In this document: piece by piece, positions 1-11,142 of the stretch
How the letters are laid out: every line of letters starts with the position of its first letter
Numbering within the stretch: the first letter of the stretch is position 1
Assembly: GCA_033064195.1 (NCBI GenBank)
Contig: JARBJD010000391.1
Span: 1 to 63,698, forward strand
Direction: 5' to 3'
Origin: Blattamonas nauphoetae
Lineage: Eukaryota; Preaxostyla; Oxymonadida
DNA length: 63,698 nt
Made by a program: the position numbers and the translations under genes
The notes under the pieces: model-generated
The model's database searches: none
What the model was told of the DNA's origin: nothing
Seen by the model: the letters and a program-made list of their open reading frames with translations, nothing else

Positions 1-720
1 TCATTCGGTGAGCGAGTCGATCTTCTGACGCCATCTGTTGTCGAAGTTTCTTGTTCAATAAAATCTGGAATGAGATTGAGATCGAGATTCTTTATTGGAT
101 GTGGAAACTCGAGATCTGTGTGTTGAAGCATATTCAGGAGAAATGATCTGTGATGTTGATAATTTTGCTGTCTGGAATATACGTTCGACCATCACTAAAT
201 TGAAATTGTGCATTCGGAAAGAGATCTCGAATTTCTTGAATTCTTTCTTTGATTGGTTTTAGCAGTGCCATTTACTACAAAATAAAAAATCAGAAAACAA
301 AAAGTTGAGCGTTTATTTCTGTTTTCTCTGATGGGGCTTTTCGGTGCCTTTAACCAGGAATCAAGTCTAATTCTGAACACTTCACTTCCGCCAATCTCGA
401 TATGTGAATGGAACAGAACTTTAGTGTACTCACCGACGAGTTCACAATTGTATTTCTTCAGTTCATTTTCAACGAATGATTGAGTATAGTGTCGACGTTT
501 CGCAATGTGAGGTCTGTTTCCTTGATTCCACAACTTTGGTTTTATTCTCCATTCAACTCCCTCATGAACATACGTCACCGGCACATTATTTCTGACATAC
601 CCAGAGACTAGCGAACAGTTCTCTTCTCTCATTGATTCAATTAATGCTTGTTCTGAACATACTCGACGTCTTTCCTTGTACATTTCAGTTGGATTCATTT
701 AATACAAATTAAAAAGTCAA
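1..720 (-). mobile_element. Polinton (Maverick) fossil P1
   Basis: On the minus strand this piece carries two neighbouring Polinton parts in the same order as the fresher copy at the right edge: a small two-repeat protein gene (about 195-698) followed by the beginning of the protein-primed DNA polymerase B gene (about 1-271, running off the window). The small protein shares long blocks with the 59066-59491 product (for example VEWRIKPKLWNQGNRPH), and the polymerase start shares LFPN.QF.F.DGRTY. Both gene starts are preceded by the T-rich ...TAAATG motif. The piece is broken, with a few breaks, and clearly older than the copy at 59 kb. No terminal repeat is visible. Confidence 0.8.
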
Positions 721-2404
721 AATTAGATTGTCTTTCGTTGATTTCTCAGTTTTGGATTTTCACTGGAATCGAGGATCAATGGGTTCGATCACTCATTTCT
801 CACAAGTGATAGTTTCGTTCTGATTTGTCGCGTTTCTGATTCTTCTGGTGCTCAGGATCATCGTGGTATGCTTCGTTTTTGAAGATTCCGGACTTTGCAG
901 AGATATGCGGGTTTTCAGGATCGGTCGTGGATCTCTGCACTTTTATGGAAAACGAGTATGCCACTCTCCTTTTCTTCTTTTCAGCTCTGTTTTCTATTTT
1001 TGATCGAATTGTCACCAATTTTGCACTAGGTATTGTTTCAGTTTTGGTCTCACTTCTGTCTTCTTTTTTCGTTGTTTATCCTTTTTTAACCACTTCATTC
1101 ATGTTTCTTTCTCTGTAACTTTTCTCGAATACAACACACTAATTCCCGTTTACTGAGTTTTGCGGACTTTTGCAGAGATCCGCCATTCAACGGCTCACTT
1201 CATATCTCGGTATTTTCCGGAAAATCCAACATTTCACGAACATTTTGAATCATTTTTGTTGTTTTAAGAGAGAAAACCGGAACACAAGCGACATTTTCAC
1301 TATTGGTGTCACATTTCACGTCATTTTTCGTTCGTCAATTTCCCTCTCAGTTTCATACTTGCCCGTTTCATTGTTGGTTGTTTTGCTTTCATTTACTCTG
1401 TTTTTGATAAAAGTTGATGAAAACTCGACTAAAATGATGTGCTAGTGAAGTGAGAACGACCCACAAAATGGAAGTGATATGAGCAAAATGAAGAGGAGTA
1501 ATGGTTCAACTCGAGGTGAAATGTGGAAGAATGATGTGAGAAAGAAGGGACTGAAGTGGTGTTCAAACATGCAAATATTGTGAAAAGCTGTGAAATGACG
1601 AATCAAAAAGTGAAATTTTGAGACAACTATCCGACAAAAATTCTGAAAATTTGAGCACACCTTCCTCCAACAACGAGAAAGAAGGCGCAATATGTGAAAA
1701 TCGGGGCAAAAATCTATTAGTGTGCAAGTTGTGAAGAAAAGAGTCGTCAACACGGTGAAGTGAAGAACCAACAAAATGAAACTAAGGAAATGCACTATAC
1801 GTCTCGCGTCGACTTATGTTCGTTAAAATGATGTAATAACGGAGTAAATGAAGTGAAAGTAGTGAAATGTGAAAATTCATGAAAAGTGTCCGAATGTAGA
1901 GGTGTCAAAAGTTTCAGAGATGAATGACACAAAAGAGACGCCAACTAGCGTTTTCACACCCAAAAACACCATAAGACGATGAAAAGTGATCAAAAGGACA
2001 TAGTCCCGAACGTCCATACCTTTTTCTAAAAAAATCTCAAAAAAACGCAGAAAAACCTCAATGGGTCGGATCAAACCAAAAATCTCAGAAGTGCTTTTAT
2101 CGAAAATCCTACCTTTCAAAATGATTTCCGTCACAATCAAACGTGTTTGAACACAATTTGAGCCATAAAGCAGTTCATAGTGGCGAAATCCGAACATCGA
2201 CTTTTCGTCACTTTTGGACCTAAGTTCGGTACACAGTTCGACGAATTCTCAACCGATTTTCATCAGGATTGTCTTGATCGATGACCGACAGTGTCCCGAG
2301 ATTTTAGAATTTTTGCAGAATTTTTCGAAATGGTTATCATGTTGGATTTCAGTGATTTGTGGTCAAAAATAGATTTTCAGTAGTTTCAAGACCTTTCGTG
2401 GTAC
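721..2404. other. AT-rich stretch without a recognisable gene
   Basis: Only short open frames (under 120 codons) occur on either strand, with low-complexity Phe/Ser/Leu-rich translations and no recognisable motif. A short direct repeat around GACTTTGCAGAGAT occurs near 891 and 1160. The stretch lies between two Polinton fossils in the same orientation, so it may be further decayed element sequence, but nothing in it proves that. Confidence 0.5.
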
Positions 2405-2997
2405 TTTCTCAAGTGAGGACGGTCTCCAAAATACAACCAATTGTCCAAGCCAGAAACGTAATACTCATTCTTTGTTCGTAAATCGCGATATTTGAATGGC
2501 TCAAGTACCTTTGTGTATGTTCCAATGAGTTCACAATTCTCTTTTTCAATTCATTTTCAACAAACGATTGTGTGTATCGTTTTCGTTTGTTCTGATGAGT
2601 TCTGAATCCTTTCATCCATTTTGATGGGATTACTATCCATTCAATTCCTTCATGTCGATATGTTACTGGAGTACTTGAATGAGTGTATTCAGAAATGAGT
2701 TCACAATTTTCATTTTTCATTGATTCAATAAGCTTCTCTTTGTGCAACGATTTGCTGGTCGAAGATATTTCTGACGATTCAGATGTGGTCGGTATCCTTT
2801 GAAACTATTGACGTACACTTGATAAGTTTCATCTGGTTTCTCTTCGAGGTAGTATTCGAAAGTGCTTCCTGTGAGATATGTTGTTCCTTGTCGATTGAGA
2901 GTTGGAGGTGATTTCATTTTCAAATCTTCTTTGTCCAAAATTTCCAGTAGTTGTGTTGGTGTCACGACGCTGCTCATTTTATACAAATTAAAAATTG
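2405..2997 (-). mobile_element. Polinton fossil P2 (small repeat-protein gene)
   Basis: A second minus-strand copy of the Polinton small-protein gene, diverged from P1. It shows the same repeated domain (ENCELISEYTHSSTPVTY then HEGIEW, and YTQSFVENELKK) and an additional N-terminal repeat-like segment (SFKGYRPHLNRQKY). It begins with the same T-rich AATTTGTAT..AAATG start motif at about 2975-2995. The piece is broken, with about two or three breaks. It is probably an older insertion than P1, judged by divergence. Whether P1 and P2 belong to one element or two cannot be told here. Confidence 0.7.
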
Positions 2998-3199
2998 AAT
3001 AAAAAATCGACGTTGTTTTCTAAAAAGTACTCAAAATTTGCTTCAAAAGACACTTTTCAAGAGGTCCGTTTTTCGCCTTTATTTTTGAATTTACGGCCAA
3101 ATATTGACTACTCTGAAATGTCAATATTTTCAGTAGTAAGTGAGATGGAAATTAGAATGGAGTCATGTTAAAAAAAAATCCAATTGGCTTTGAGATTCA

Positions 3200-5640
3200 A
3201 ATTGATTTCTCGTTCCAATTCTCCTAGAATTATCACCTATGCCAGCTTGGTTCCCATTTCGCTTATACCACTACTCACGGATTATCAAGATCACTGGGGT
3301 CAGCATTCTGCCTGAATAAACATCAAAACACCATCTCCGAGTTTCTTATCGAGAATTGTTCGAAACTGGAGGTTTGTATGCCGGCACAAAACAGCTCTCG
3401 GTGCAAGCTTATCATCGACACTGATATGTCAGTCAGACCCCAACAACTTCAACTCGCATTGCTATTTCGAAAACGAATGTAATTACGTTCCTTTATGCGT
3501 TTGTCTTCAAAGACACTGTCAGTTTCCCCGCACCACGAAACAGCTCCGTCGAGAAAGGTGACGACCCTTGCGATTTCACCACCATTCATTCATCTCCGAC
3601 GGGCATTGACGATCATCAAACTCTGTGTCGCTTCCTTCTCTCTCCTGAGGACACAACGACCACAAAATTGTCCGTTGCGAACTCACGAGCTCTCAGAGAT
3701 TCGGCTGTATGTCTCGACAACAGTCTGAAATTCACCATCTCAAGTTTGGTATTGACAGATGTTGCCAATCGGAACAACTCTGTCGAACAAGAAGGCAAAT
3801 TTCGGAACCCAACATCGAATTAGTTCTCTCGTATCCCGAGGAAGATCGGTTGAGAAATGAGACAACTTCCGTGCGATTCGGTCACCCCATTTGCTCCGTC
3901 TCCAATCCTTGCTTCGATGCTCCCGACCATCCTTTTTCTTACAGCCTGAACGACAAACTCTGATGTGAACACAACAATCACCGATAGCCTCGCTGTCCTC
4001 ATTGCTGATGTATCCAGATAAACTAAGTTCACCATCGTATCTTCCTCCTGACTGTCGACGCCACAGATCCAGTACTTGTCAAATGGACCGTGACAGAAAC
4101 GAGATAGAGCACTGAAATGGTTCTTCACCTGGACAACTCGTTGTTGAAGAAAGGTCTGTCCGCAGCACCAGCTCTGCCACGTTCACTGTGAGTTGCATCC
4201 ACTGGGCTGATTTGGTCAGCGATGACATTGTCATCTGTTCAGAACATTGTTGTAGTAACGCTGGGAACATCGCTCAGCGAGAGAATTATCGGTCAGCGTC
4301 GAAGAATGGATGGAGAATGTTTCAATCCATCCCAACCACAAAGATCTCCTCGGTTCGACCATTGTCGAGCTTGATATGTCCATGCAAGGCTCAAACTGCA
4401 ACGATGGCTCAAACGAGTTGACCATCGAAAAGGAGACAAGGCTACGACCGAGACACTCCATGGTGAATGATAGTTACGGTGTCATTGTGAGTCAGCTTTG
4501 TTGTTCCTGATATTATTCGACGGAACGGACTTTCAACACCAAATTATTTGATGAGTGTGACATTGAACGAACAGTTTCCTGAAACTTCACAGCGAGCATC
4601 TCAACGACTCCAGTCTCTACTGCTCGTCTGATTGGGATTGGCGCAGTCTTGCGCACTGATGGACAGGAAGACAGGACTCTTCCATTCATATCTTCTGGAT
4701 AGTTTCCATCACAGATGTTGGAAAGACGTCGATTGTGTTCACAATCGTTCAACACTAACGAATTCTCATCCGAACACTTTTCACCACCGACAACCTTGAC
4801 TCGCGAACTTCATTCATGTTTCCGGTTTATCCACAGACATTGTCTCTCCATTTGTTCGAATCCAACGAAACTGTGTCGTACTCACACTTTCTGGTCGTGT
4901 CCTTCCCCACGACCACATCCTCAACCCTGAGAACCCACCAGACCTGATGGACTCTCACAGATAGATGAATTGGTTCCTTGTCGACAGGATCGAGATTGTG
5001 GTCTGCTTCTCTCTCACTCGTCCATGGTCCTCTTCCAGAGTGTGGCCAGACGATCATCGCGACAGGATTCGAGGGTAGGAATGAAAATGGAAAATGTGCA
5101 TGTAAATGGAGCCCTTACGATCTTTTGACAACAAAGCTAGCTGTCATCATCAACAGCTCTCTGAATCCCGTTGTCACCAGGGAAGGGAGAGATACCGTTC
5201 AACTTAACTGGATCTTCAACGGTATTGACAACAGAATCGGGTCAAATTGCTATGACTCGTGATTCAGCAACAAATGTTATTCAAATGGAATATGGGACAC
5301 TCACGCGATCAAATGATCATTGTGCACTCTACGAGCAAAGGGCAGTCTTTCACTAGAGGGAGATCTGGGCATTCACAAAGCTGTTTCTCATCTGATTATG
5401 TTTCAGAGACCGAATGACTTCGAGAGCGAAGAACTCATAATAGAGTTGACCAACACGACTGCAGGTACTGGAGGCGAGGTACTCTCGAAGTTGCCCGATC
5501 GATGGTGGTGAAGGGAAGCAGTCTATTCCGGGCACAACCTTCTTCTATCCAGAAGACATTGCCATATTGAGTTCGTCACACTCACACGAAGGGTCATCCT
5601 TTGCACTCTCTGTCACCTCGCCGTAAGCATTATTCACAAC
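3200..5640 (+). pseudogene. decayed coding region, possibly beta-helix family
   Basis: Base composition is coding-like, but no frame stays open for more than about 95 codons. Plus-strand fragments in shifting frames look like pieces of the Ser/Thr/Asn-rich secreted beta-helix proteins seen intact at 48-53.6 kb (for example LTDVANRNNS, NTTITDSLAVLIADVS, VIINSSLNPVV, IIELTNTTAGTGG). I see this as a dead, heavily frameshifted gene of roughly 2.4 kb. The family assignment is an inference from texture rather than a motif match, and confidence is low. Confidence 0.3.
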
Positions 5641-6033
5641 TGTCCCGTCTTTCAGGCAGACCGGAACGTTTAGTGTGGAGTCGGAGTATCGTGTCAGAAG
5701 GAGCCGGCATCTTCAGTTCGGACACCGATCTTGTCTTCGAAGGGTCGAAGCAATCGGATGTTCATCATGACAAGTGGGGAGAGACAAGAAGACATGAGTG
5801 AGGAGCACTTCGGCTGGTCACCGAATGGTCTTGCGCTCAAACTCACTCAACCTTGTTCTATTCTGTTTGGTGGCAGCAGCTTGTCGCTGGTCACGGCCTG
5901 CCTTCGCCATAACCACTATCAGTTGAGACTTCAGGCTTGTTTTCTTCCTTATTCATCCCTTCTTTTGGTCCTTTCAAGTCTCGTCATGAGGAGCCCCAGG
6001 TTTCGTATTGAACCTACTGGAAGGGCGGTTCTA

Positions 6034-6383
6034 TTACAGAAACCAGGGCTCCTCTCATCTAATAGTCTGCCACACCCACAGGTTTTCTTCTCCAATGGGA
6101 ATTGGAGTTTCTTTTACCTTTTGCTCCTTCTCCCGGTCTTTGACCAGAACCAGGTGCTCACCGAGAGGTGGCAACTGGGAATATTATGGGAGAGCCTCTT
6201 GAACTCAAGGAGAGAACTCGTACAAGTTCCTACACTTCTCTCTTTACTCTTGATTTGTTTCTCGGTTCACGACCGAGAAAGATTTCATTGAATGTTCATT
6301 ATTTACAGGCCTACCCATTAATAACTTATTCTTATAATTGATCACACCATATCTCGTCATGAGAGGAGCCCTGGTTTCTGTAA
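6034..6383. mobile_element. 350-bp MITE with 25-bp terminal inverted repeats
   Basis: Left end TTACAGAAACCAGGGCTCCT continuing to 6058 is the exact reverse complement of 6359-6383. The element is flanked by TA on both sides (6032-6033 and 6384-6385), as for Tc1/mariner-superfamily insertions. No coding capacity is visible. A diverged copy of the right end (GAGGAGCCCCAGGTTTCGTA) lies just upstream near 5988-6008, so at least two such elements met here. The right edge abuts the damaged gene copy starting at 6386. Confidence 0.75.
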
Positions 6384-6385
6384 TA

Positions 6386-7623
6386 CCTTCACATCTCCAA
6401 AATACATCCAGCTCGCGACAGATGTTCCGAACTTTATTCCATTTTCCCTTTCGTTTTGTTCACTCGCTTTGAGCATACCACTTCCTCGATTGAGAGCAGA
6501 TCCACGAATTGAAGTGTGTTTTCACTCTTTCCATCATTTCTCATCGTTTCAGGTTGATTCCGAGATCATCAGGGAATTGATTCTCTTTGTGAAAGAAGCT
6601 CTCCCAACGATACTCACGAACATTTCGAACATCGACAATCTCATCGCTTCTCTTCCCTCCAACTCTTCTCCAACCACTCCATTGGTTCATGGAGTTGGCA
6701 CCCAAATGACGGATCATCTGCAAGAACTTCGAGGTGAGTGTGCATTCTTTTGTCCAATGGATGGTATTTCTTCGTCAATTTGACATTCATCATCATCGAT
6801 CCCACAAAACTTCCTTCCAAACGATCATCCTCGATGACCCATCCTTCCCTGACCTCATTCTCAACTCTCTCAAACTCAACCACAAAGACATCAGGAGTAC
6901 ACAATCAAGGCCATCACACACATCTTCATTTATTATCCAACGATGAGGGAACAGTTCAAGACAGTGAATCTTGTTGGGAAGATGTTTGAAACCGTCGATT
7001 TTGTTTCTCTTCCTCTCTCGGAGTCCGAAACTCTCTATCATTTCAGAAAATTCATCTACGTCGTGTTAAATCCGACTGGAAACGATGAGACAGCAAGGTT
7101 CGAACAATATCGTCTCATTCGTGTTTCTGTTTTCGAGCCAGCCAAACAATTCATCAAATTCATCTTCAGCAATTCGGAAAAACTCATTCTGAGTGATAAA
7201 GACAAAGCTGAACTCGAGAATGATCTTTGTTGGATCCACCATCACATCAAAAACATGGAACTGAAATCCGACGAACATGACGCCGACCTTGTGTCAGAAC
7301 TTGTGAAATATGAAATACGAACGATGGTCGAGATGGAGAACGAGGAGAATTTTAAGATTGTCTTCCTGACCATGTTGAACAGAACATGGGAATGGAATCG
7401 AATCAAACGAGAGCGACAGAAGAGACGAGAAGTGCGTTTGAGAGAAGAAGGGTGGGACGATGCGTTCGAACTTCGAGTGGGGGGGGATCGAGATGAACAC
7501 CAATCAGAATCTTCCAAATATTGCGAGACAATTCAGAGCTCAGCAGACATACAATGCGGACAGACCCTAGTGAAAGTTGGTCGTCGGTCGAACCCACGTT
7601 CTTCGCTCTTCCGCTTGTTTTAA
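6386..7623 (+). pseudogene. 5'-truncated copy 3 of ARM-like family A
   Basis: Homologous to the 3' part of the full gene at 45007-48043. It starts abruptly at the MITE edge inside the exon encoding HLPKYIQL. It keeps the 39-nt intron at 6514-6552 (GTGTGTTTTC...GTTTCAG) followed by VDSEIIRELILFVKEALP. It then carries frameshifts around 6735-6940. From 6943 to 7623 one frame is open for 226 codons, containing MFETVDFVSLPLSESETLY and REEGWDDAFELRV. A run of eight G near 7480 alters the C-terminal frame relative to copy 1, giving the ending SNPRSSLFRLF. The copy is non-functional as it stands. It lies in the opposite orientation to the other two copies. Confidence 0.8.
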
Positions 7624-7819
7624 GCTGCACCTTTTCTTATCGAACGCTCTTCACCTCACTCTCAGTCTTCCCTTTTTACTTTTTTCTCTCCTCATCGCGA
7701 AGCAACAGGCAGTGTCGTGATTGGAGTTGGTGGAGTGTCTGACTGTTCCTCCCACTCATCCACCAAACTCAGATGAGTGTACATGGAGAGATGAACACGA
7801 CACGATGTCAAGATCTTCC

Positions 7820-7891
7820 TTCTGCTGGTGGACCAAATCCTCCTCCTGCTGGTTGGCCAAATCCTCCTCCTGCTGGTTGACCACATATTTG
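7820..7891. repeat. 24-bp minisatellite, three units
   Basis: Three near-identical 24-nt units (TCCTGCTGGTTGGCCAAATC plus CTCC) in direct tandem at 7820-7843, 7844-7867 and 7868-7891. On the minus strand one frame reads GGGFGQPA repeats, but it is closed by a stop directly after the array, so coding is unlikely. Confidence 0.8.
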
Positions 7892-8148
7892 TCCTGCCGA
7901 ACCAATGGTCAACGCGTCCGGAATTCTCCATCTTGGACCAGATTCTGTTAAAAGCAGACAATCGTGTCGATCGTCATACCCAGACAGTCTGTTTCAGAGA
8001 GGTTGAGATGAACGGCGACGAACTTGCTGAGCGTTCGATCTTGCGGTTCGGAAATCGTCGGACGAACCATCTCATTCAGGACACTGTCGAGGACAGAGAA
8101 AAGAATGATGTGAAGCCCATTCTTCCGTCTTCTGGATAGCTTACGAGT

Positions 8149-8746
8149 TTGTCTGTTCGTGTCTTCTTCACGCTGTCGACCGGATCTCTCAGATATTGTT
8201 CGAAAGATCCCAAAACCGTACGCATCACAAGCACCATCGTTCTTGGAATGGTCATGTTGAGAACAGAATCGAACATTGCTCCTCTCATCTGGAAGAACTG
8301 TAGCCTGGACAGTCATCCACTGGACACTTTGGTGGATTGCGTCTCCAACAGGAGTAAACATCCGCTCAATATCCTCGCCATCTGTCGCTCTTTATTATCA
8401 CAAGGTCTGCTTGGCTATCCTCTCACTCTCTCCCTTCTCATTTCATTTCGCAGAGGATCTTTTAGCTCTGCTTGGAAGTGAGTTGGTGCTCCCACTCCTT
8501 TGCATCTCGTTTGGATCGTTCTTACCAGTCGTACGCACTGCTGCGCTGATGTTTATGCGACGAGTAGTCGATTTCAGGAGAATTGAGTTGAACATCTCTC
8601 TTCTCTCTCTTTCTGTGTTTGAGCTTGTGCTGCGTACCGTCGAAGGATCGTCGTTTTTGGATGACTATGCCAACGGAACTCACATTCTGTCGGAGTTGTT
8701 GTCGACTGTCGAAGTGCTCAAAGACAGCAGACGGTCTTTGCTTTGA
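8149..8746 (+). pseudogene. ARM/HEAT-like gene fragment
   Basis: Two overlapping plus-strand frames (8149-8481 and 8276-8746) translate to Leu-rich helical sequence like other ARM-like proteins in the window, for example DLLALLGSELVLPLL, VVRTAALMFMRRVVDF and DYANGTHILSELLSTVEVLK. The two frames overlap out of register, so the coding sequence is frameshifted or contains unrecognised introns. No start or full-length relative is visible in the window. I could not assign it to one of the named families. Confidence 0.3.
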
Positions 8747-10033
8747 CCAGTTGGATCGTTCTGTTTGTGTTCACTCGAAGTAATCAGGGAACATGTATCG
8801 TTTTGAAAATAAGTCATGATCGCGTTGGTGTGATAGTTCAAAGGAGGATTAGATTTGAGAGGACCTTCAGTAGAATGAGGTTGTTCAACCAGTGTGCGCT
8901 AATTTTTGCGGTTGACGAAAAGATATCACGAAAAACAGAGAACCATGTGAGAGAAAATGGTCAGGCTTCTGATTTGATCCCAGTGATCCCAGTCGGATCT
9001 GATCCCACTAAATACCTACAATACCATTTCGTTTCTTTCATTTCAAAAAAGTCTTCTTATATATGATATTTGAATGGAAAAAAAAGTAAAAAGGAAAATG
9101 GTCACTTCATAGATCATGAAAATGCAAACTTTGGGTGCTGCTGTTTCAGTTTGTTCTACAACAATAATTATAAAAACAAGTCGATAATGCGTTATTATGT
9201 CTTCTTTGATGGTTTTTTCTCACTGACTAAAGTCAATGAAGGGAATACATCGAAAAAAGAAGTGTTGGTGATTGTAATCGTGCGTGTTTTTGGGAAATAA
9301 GAGCTGTCTGAAATATTGAAGAGCATTATGTGAAAACAAGAAGTGAATTGAACATGATTAATGAAGTGATAATGAGAAAATCTCAAAGGAAAAGAGTTGA
9401 AATTTGATCTCAGTCCAAATTTAGGCACTGACATCAATTGATCCCAGTTTTACCTATTTTGATGGGACTACTCAGATGCCTGAAAATGGTTCAATACATC
9501 TATCTGGCCATTTGATCAGAAAACCTTCCACTCACATGATTGATCAGCCAACTCACAGAAAAGTGCTGAATATTTTCCCATGAGAAGAAAAAGAACATTG
9601 TAAACCATGTACATCTCATCAAGCGAACAGTATGAAATAGGAGCTCTCGTCGATTTGACATATCAAAGCAGTCTGATAGTTTAGGAGTAACCTGAATGTG
9701 TGATCAACAGAAATCTGGGTGAATAAAATGAAAATGTCTCAACTCATACCTTCAAGGTTTAGATGAGCACGGTTTCTGTTGACAGTGCACTTTTTCTTGA
9801 GATTCTTAACGTTGCGACCTTGAATAAACGCATGCAACATTTCAATGAGAATCACACAAGTTTGTCGGACATTGAAGGAAGAATGACACACAATTAAATA
9901 CAAAAAGCCAAACCATTATCACATATTGTATCTGATCAAGCCCAAAAGTTAAAAAATTAAATGACCAGACTCGTCCCTCTGGTGTTTTTTCGACATCTTG
10001 CATCTTCCCATCTCTTTATCACTCCTTAATACC
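8747..10033. other. AT-rich intergenic stretch
   Basis: No frame longer than 107 codons and no recognisable motif, repeat or RNA signature on either strand. It probably contains the promoter of the gene starting near 10034. Confidence 0.5.
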
Positions 10034-11142
10034 ATGCTTGTCGACGAACCACCAGTACATACCAATATTGACGAGGAAAAAGCGAAACAAACTGTATGTC
10101 GATTTTATCTCGACATCACTCTCAAATGTCTCCAGAACTTTCTTGAAATGTTTCTCACTCAGATATGTGGCGATCGCATACTACTCCGTTCTGCGATGTT
10201 GAATAGCCTCCTAACTCTAGTCACTGGTTAGTCACGACATCATTTCGTCTCACTTTCGTTGATGATTTTGACAGAATCTGATTGGGCCCTCTCAACAATT
10301 CTCGATGTGGAGTACATCAAACCTCTTGAGCAATATTGTGAACAGACCCAACCAGGTGATGTTCAAGTCTGATTCTTGTTTCGTCATCATTTCTCAGATT
10401 ACACTCCCAAAATTGTTATTTCTGATCGGTTTATTTATTCTTTCCCGTTTTCACTATTGTGTTTTCGCGATTGATCCGGTCAGCGAAATCATCAGAAGGA
10501 GACTGTATTCGAATTTGTGAATCGTCCCTTACATCCTTCTTTCTCGAATGGATAATCTGTCTTAAGGATTCCGATATCATCGAAACAGTTTTTATCTTCC
10601 TCCACATTTCCATCACTTTGTCCCAGATCGGAAATTGTCTGCAGTTGTGGACTTCCACTCTTCGATCATCATCTGCCTTCCTCGCCCATCACAAAACTGA
10701 ATTTCTCACTTTTCTCGATCAAATTAAGAGTCACAAAGCAAATTTTCTCCATTTAACGATTCTCGCCCAACTGTGTTTCTCCCCACATCTCCCATTCTCA
10801 GAAATTGCTCTCACTGCGCTCTCCACTGAATGCAAGTCTGATTTCGCAACACGCTCCTTCCTCCGAAAACTCGAAGTGTCTTATCCTTCGACTGACAGTT
10901 CGTCGGAGCTTGTCCCGTTCGCAGGACGGCTGTGTACAACACTGGCCGAGCATGTTTCCGAAATCAAACCACTCTTCACGGAATCCTCACCTTCGGATGG
11001 AACTGTCTCTGCTCTCTCAGCCACACTTCCCAAAGAATCACTGCTTCTCGCCGGAAACCCTGAATTGGAGATTGTGAATCAAGAACTCTCTCTCCTCAGA
11101 ACTCTTCTTATCACTGATGACCACACTTTCATAAATGTATAG
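10034..11142 (+). CDS. ARM-like hypothetical protein, 3 exons, C-terminus possibly cut by a transposon
   Basis: Exons 10034-10226, 10275-10355 and 10484-11142 (introns of 48 and 128 nt, both phase 1) give 310 residues. The translation is Leu/Ser-rich and alpha-helical (LNSLLTLVT, SDWALSTILDVEYIKPLEQYC, IICLKDSDIIETVFIFLHI, SEIALTALSTECKS). It resembles the ARM-like families of this genome, but I know no specific function. An in-frame ATG at 9998 would add 12 residues. The stop TAG (11140-11142) coincides exactly with the first three bases of the candidate left end of the pogo element, next to a TA target. The original C-terminus may therefore have been lost on insertion. Confidence 0.6.

Noticed and set aside
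5731-6291. 186-codon plus-strand frame
   Set aside because: It runs through the left part of the MITE and is hydrophobic low-complexity; no homologous or motif support.
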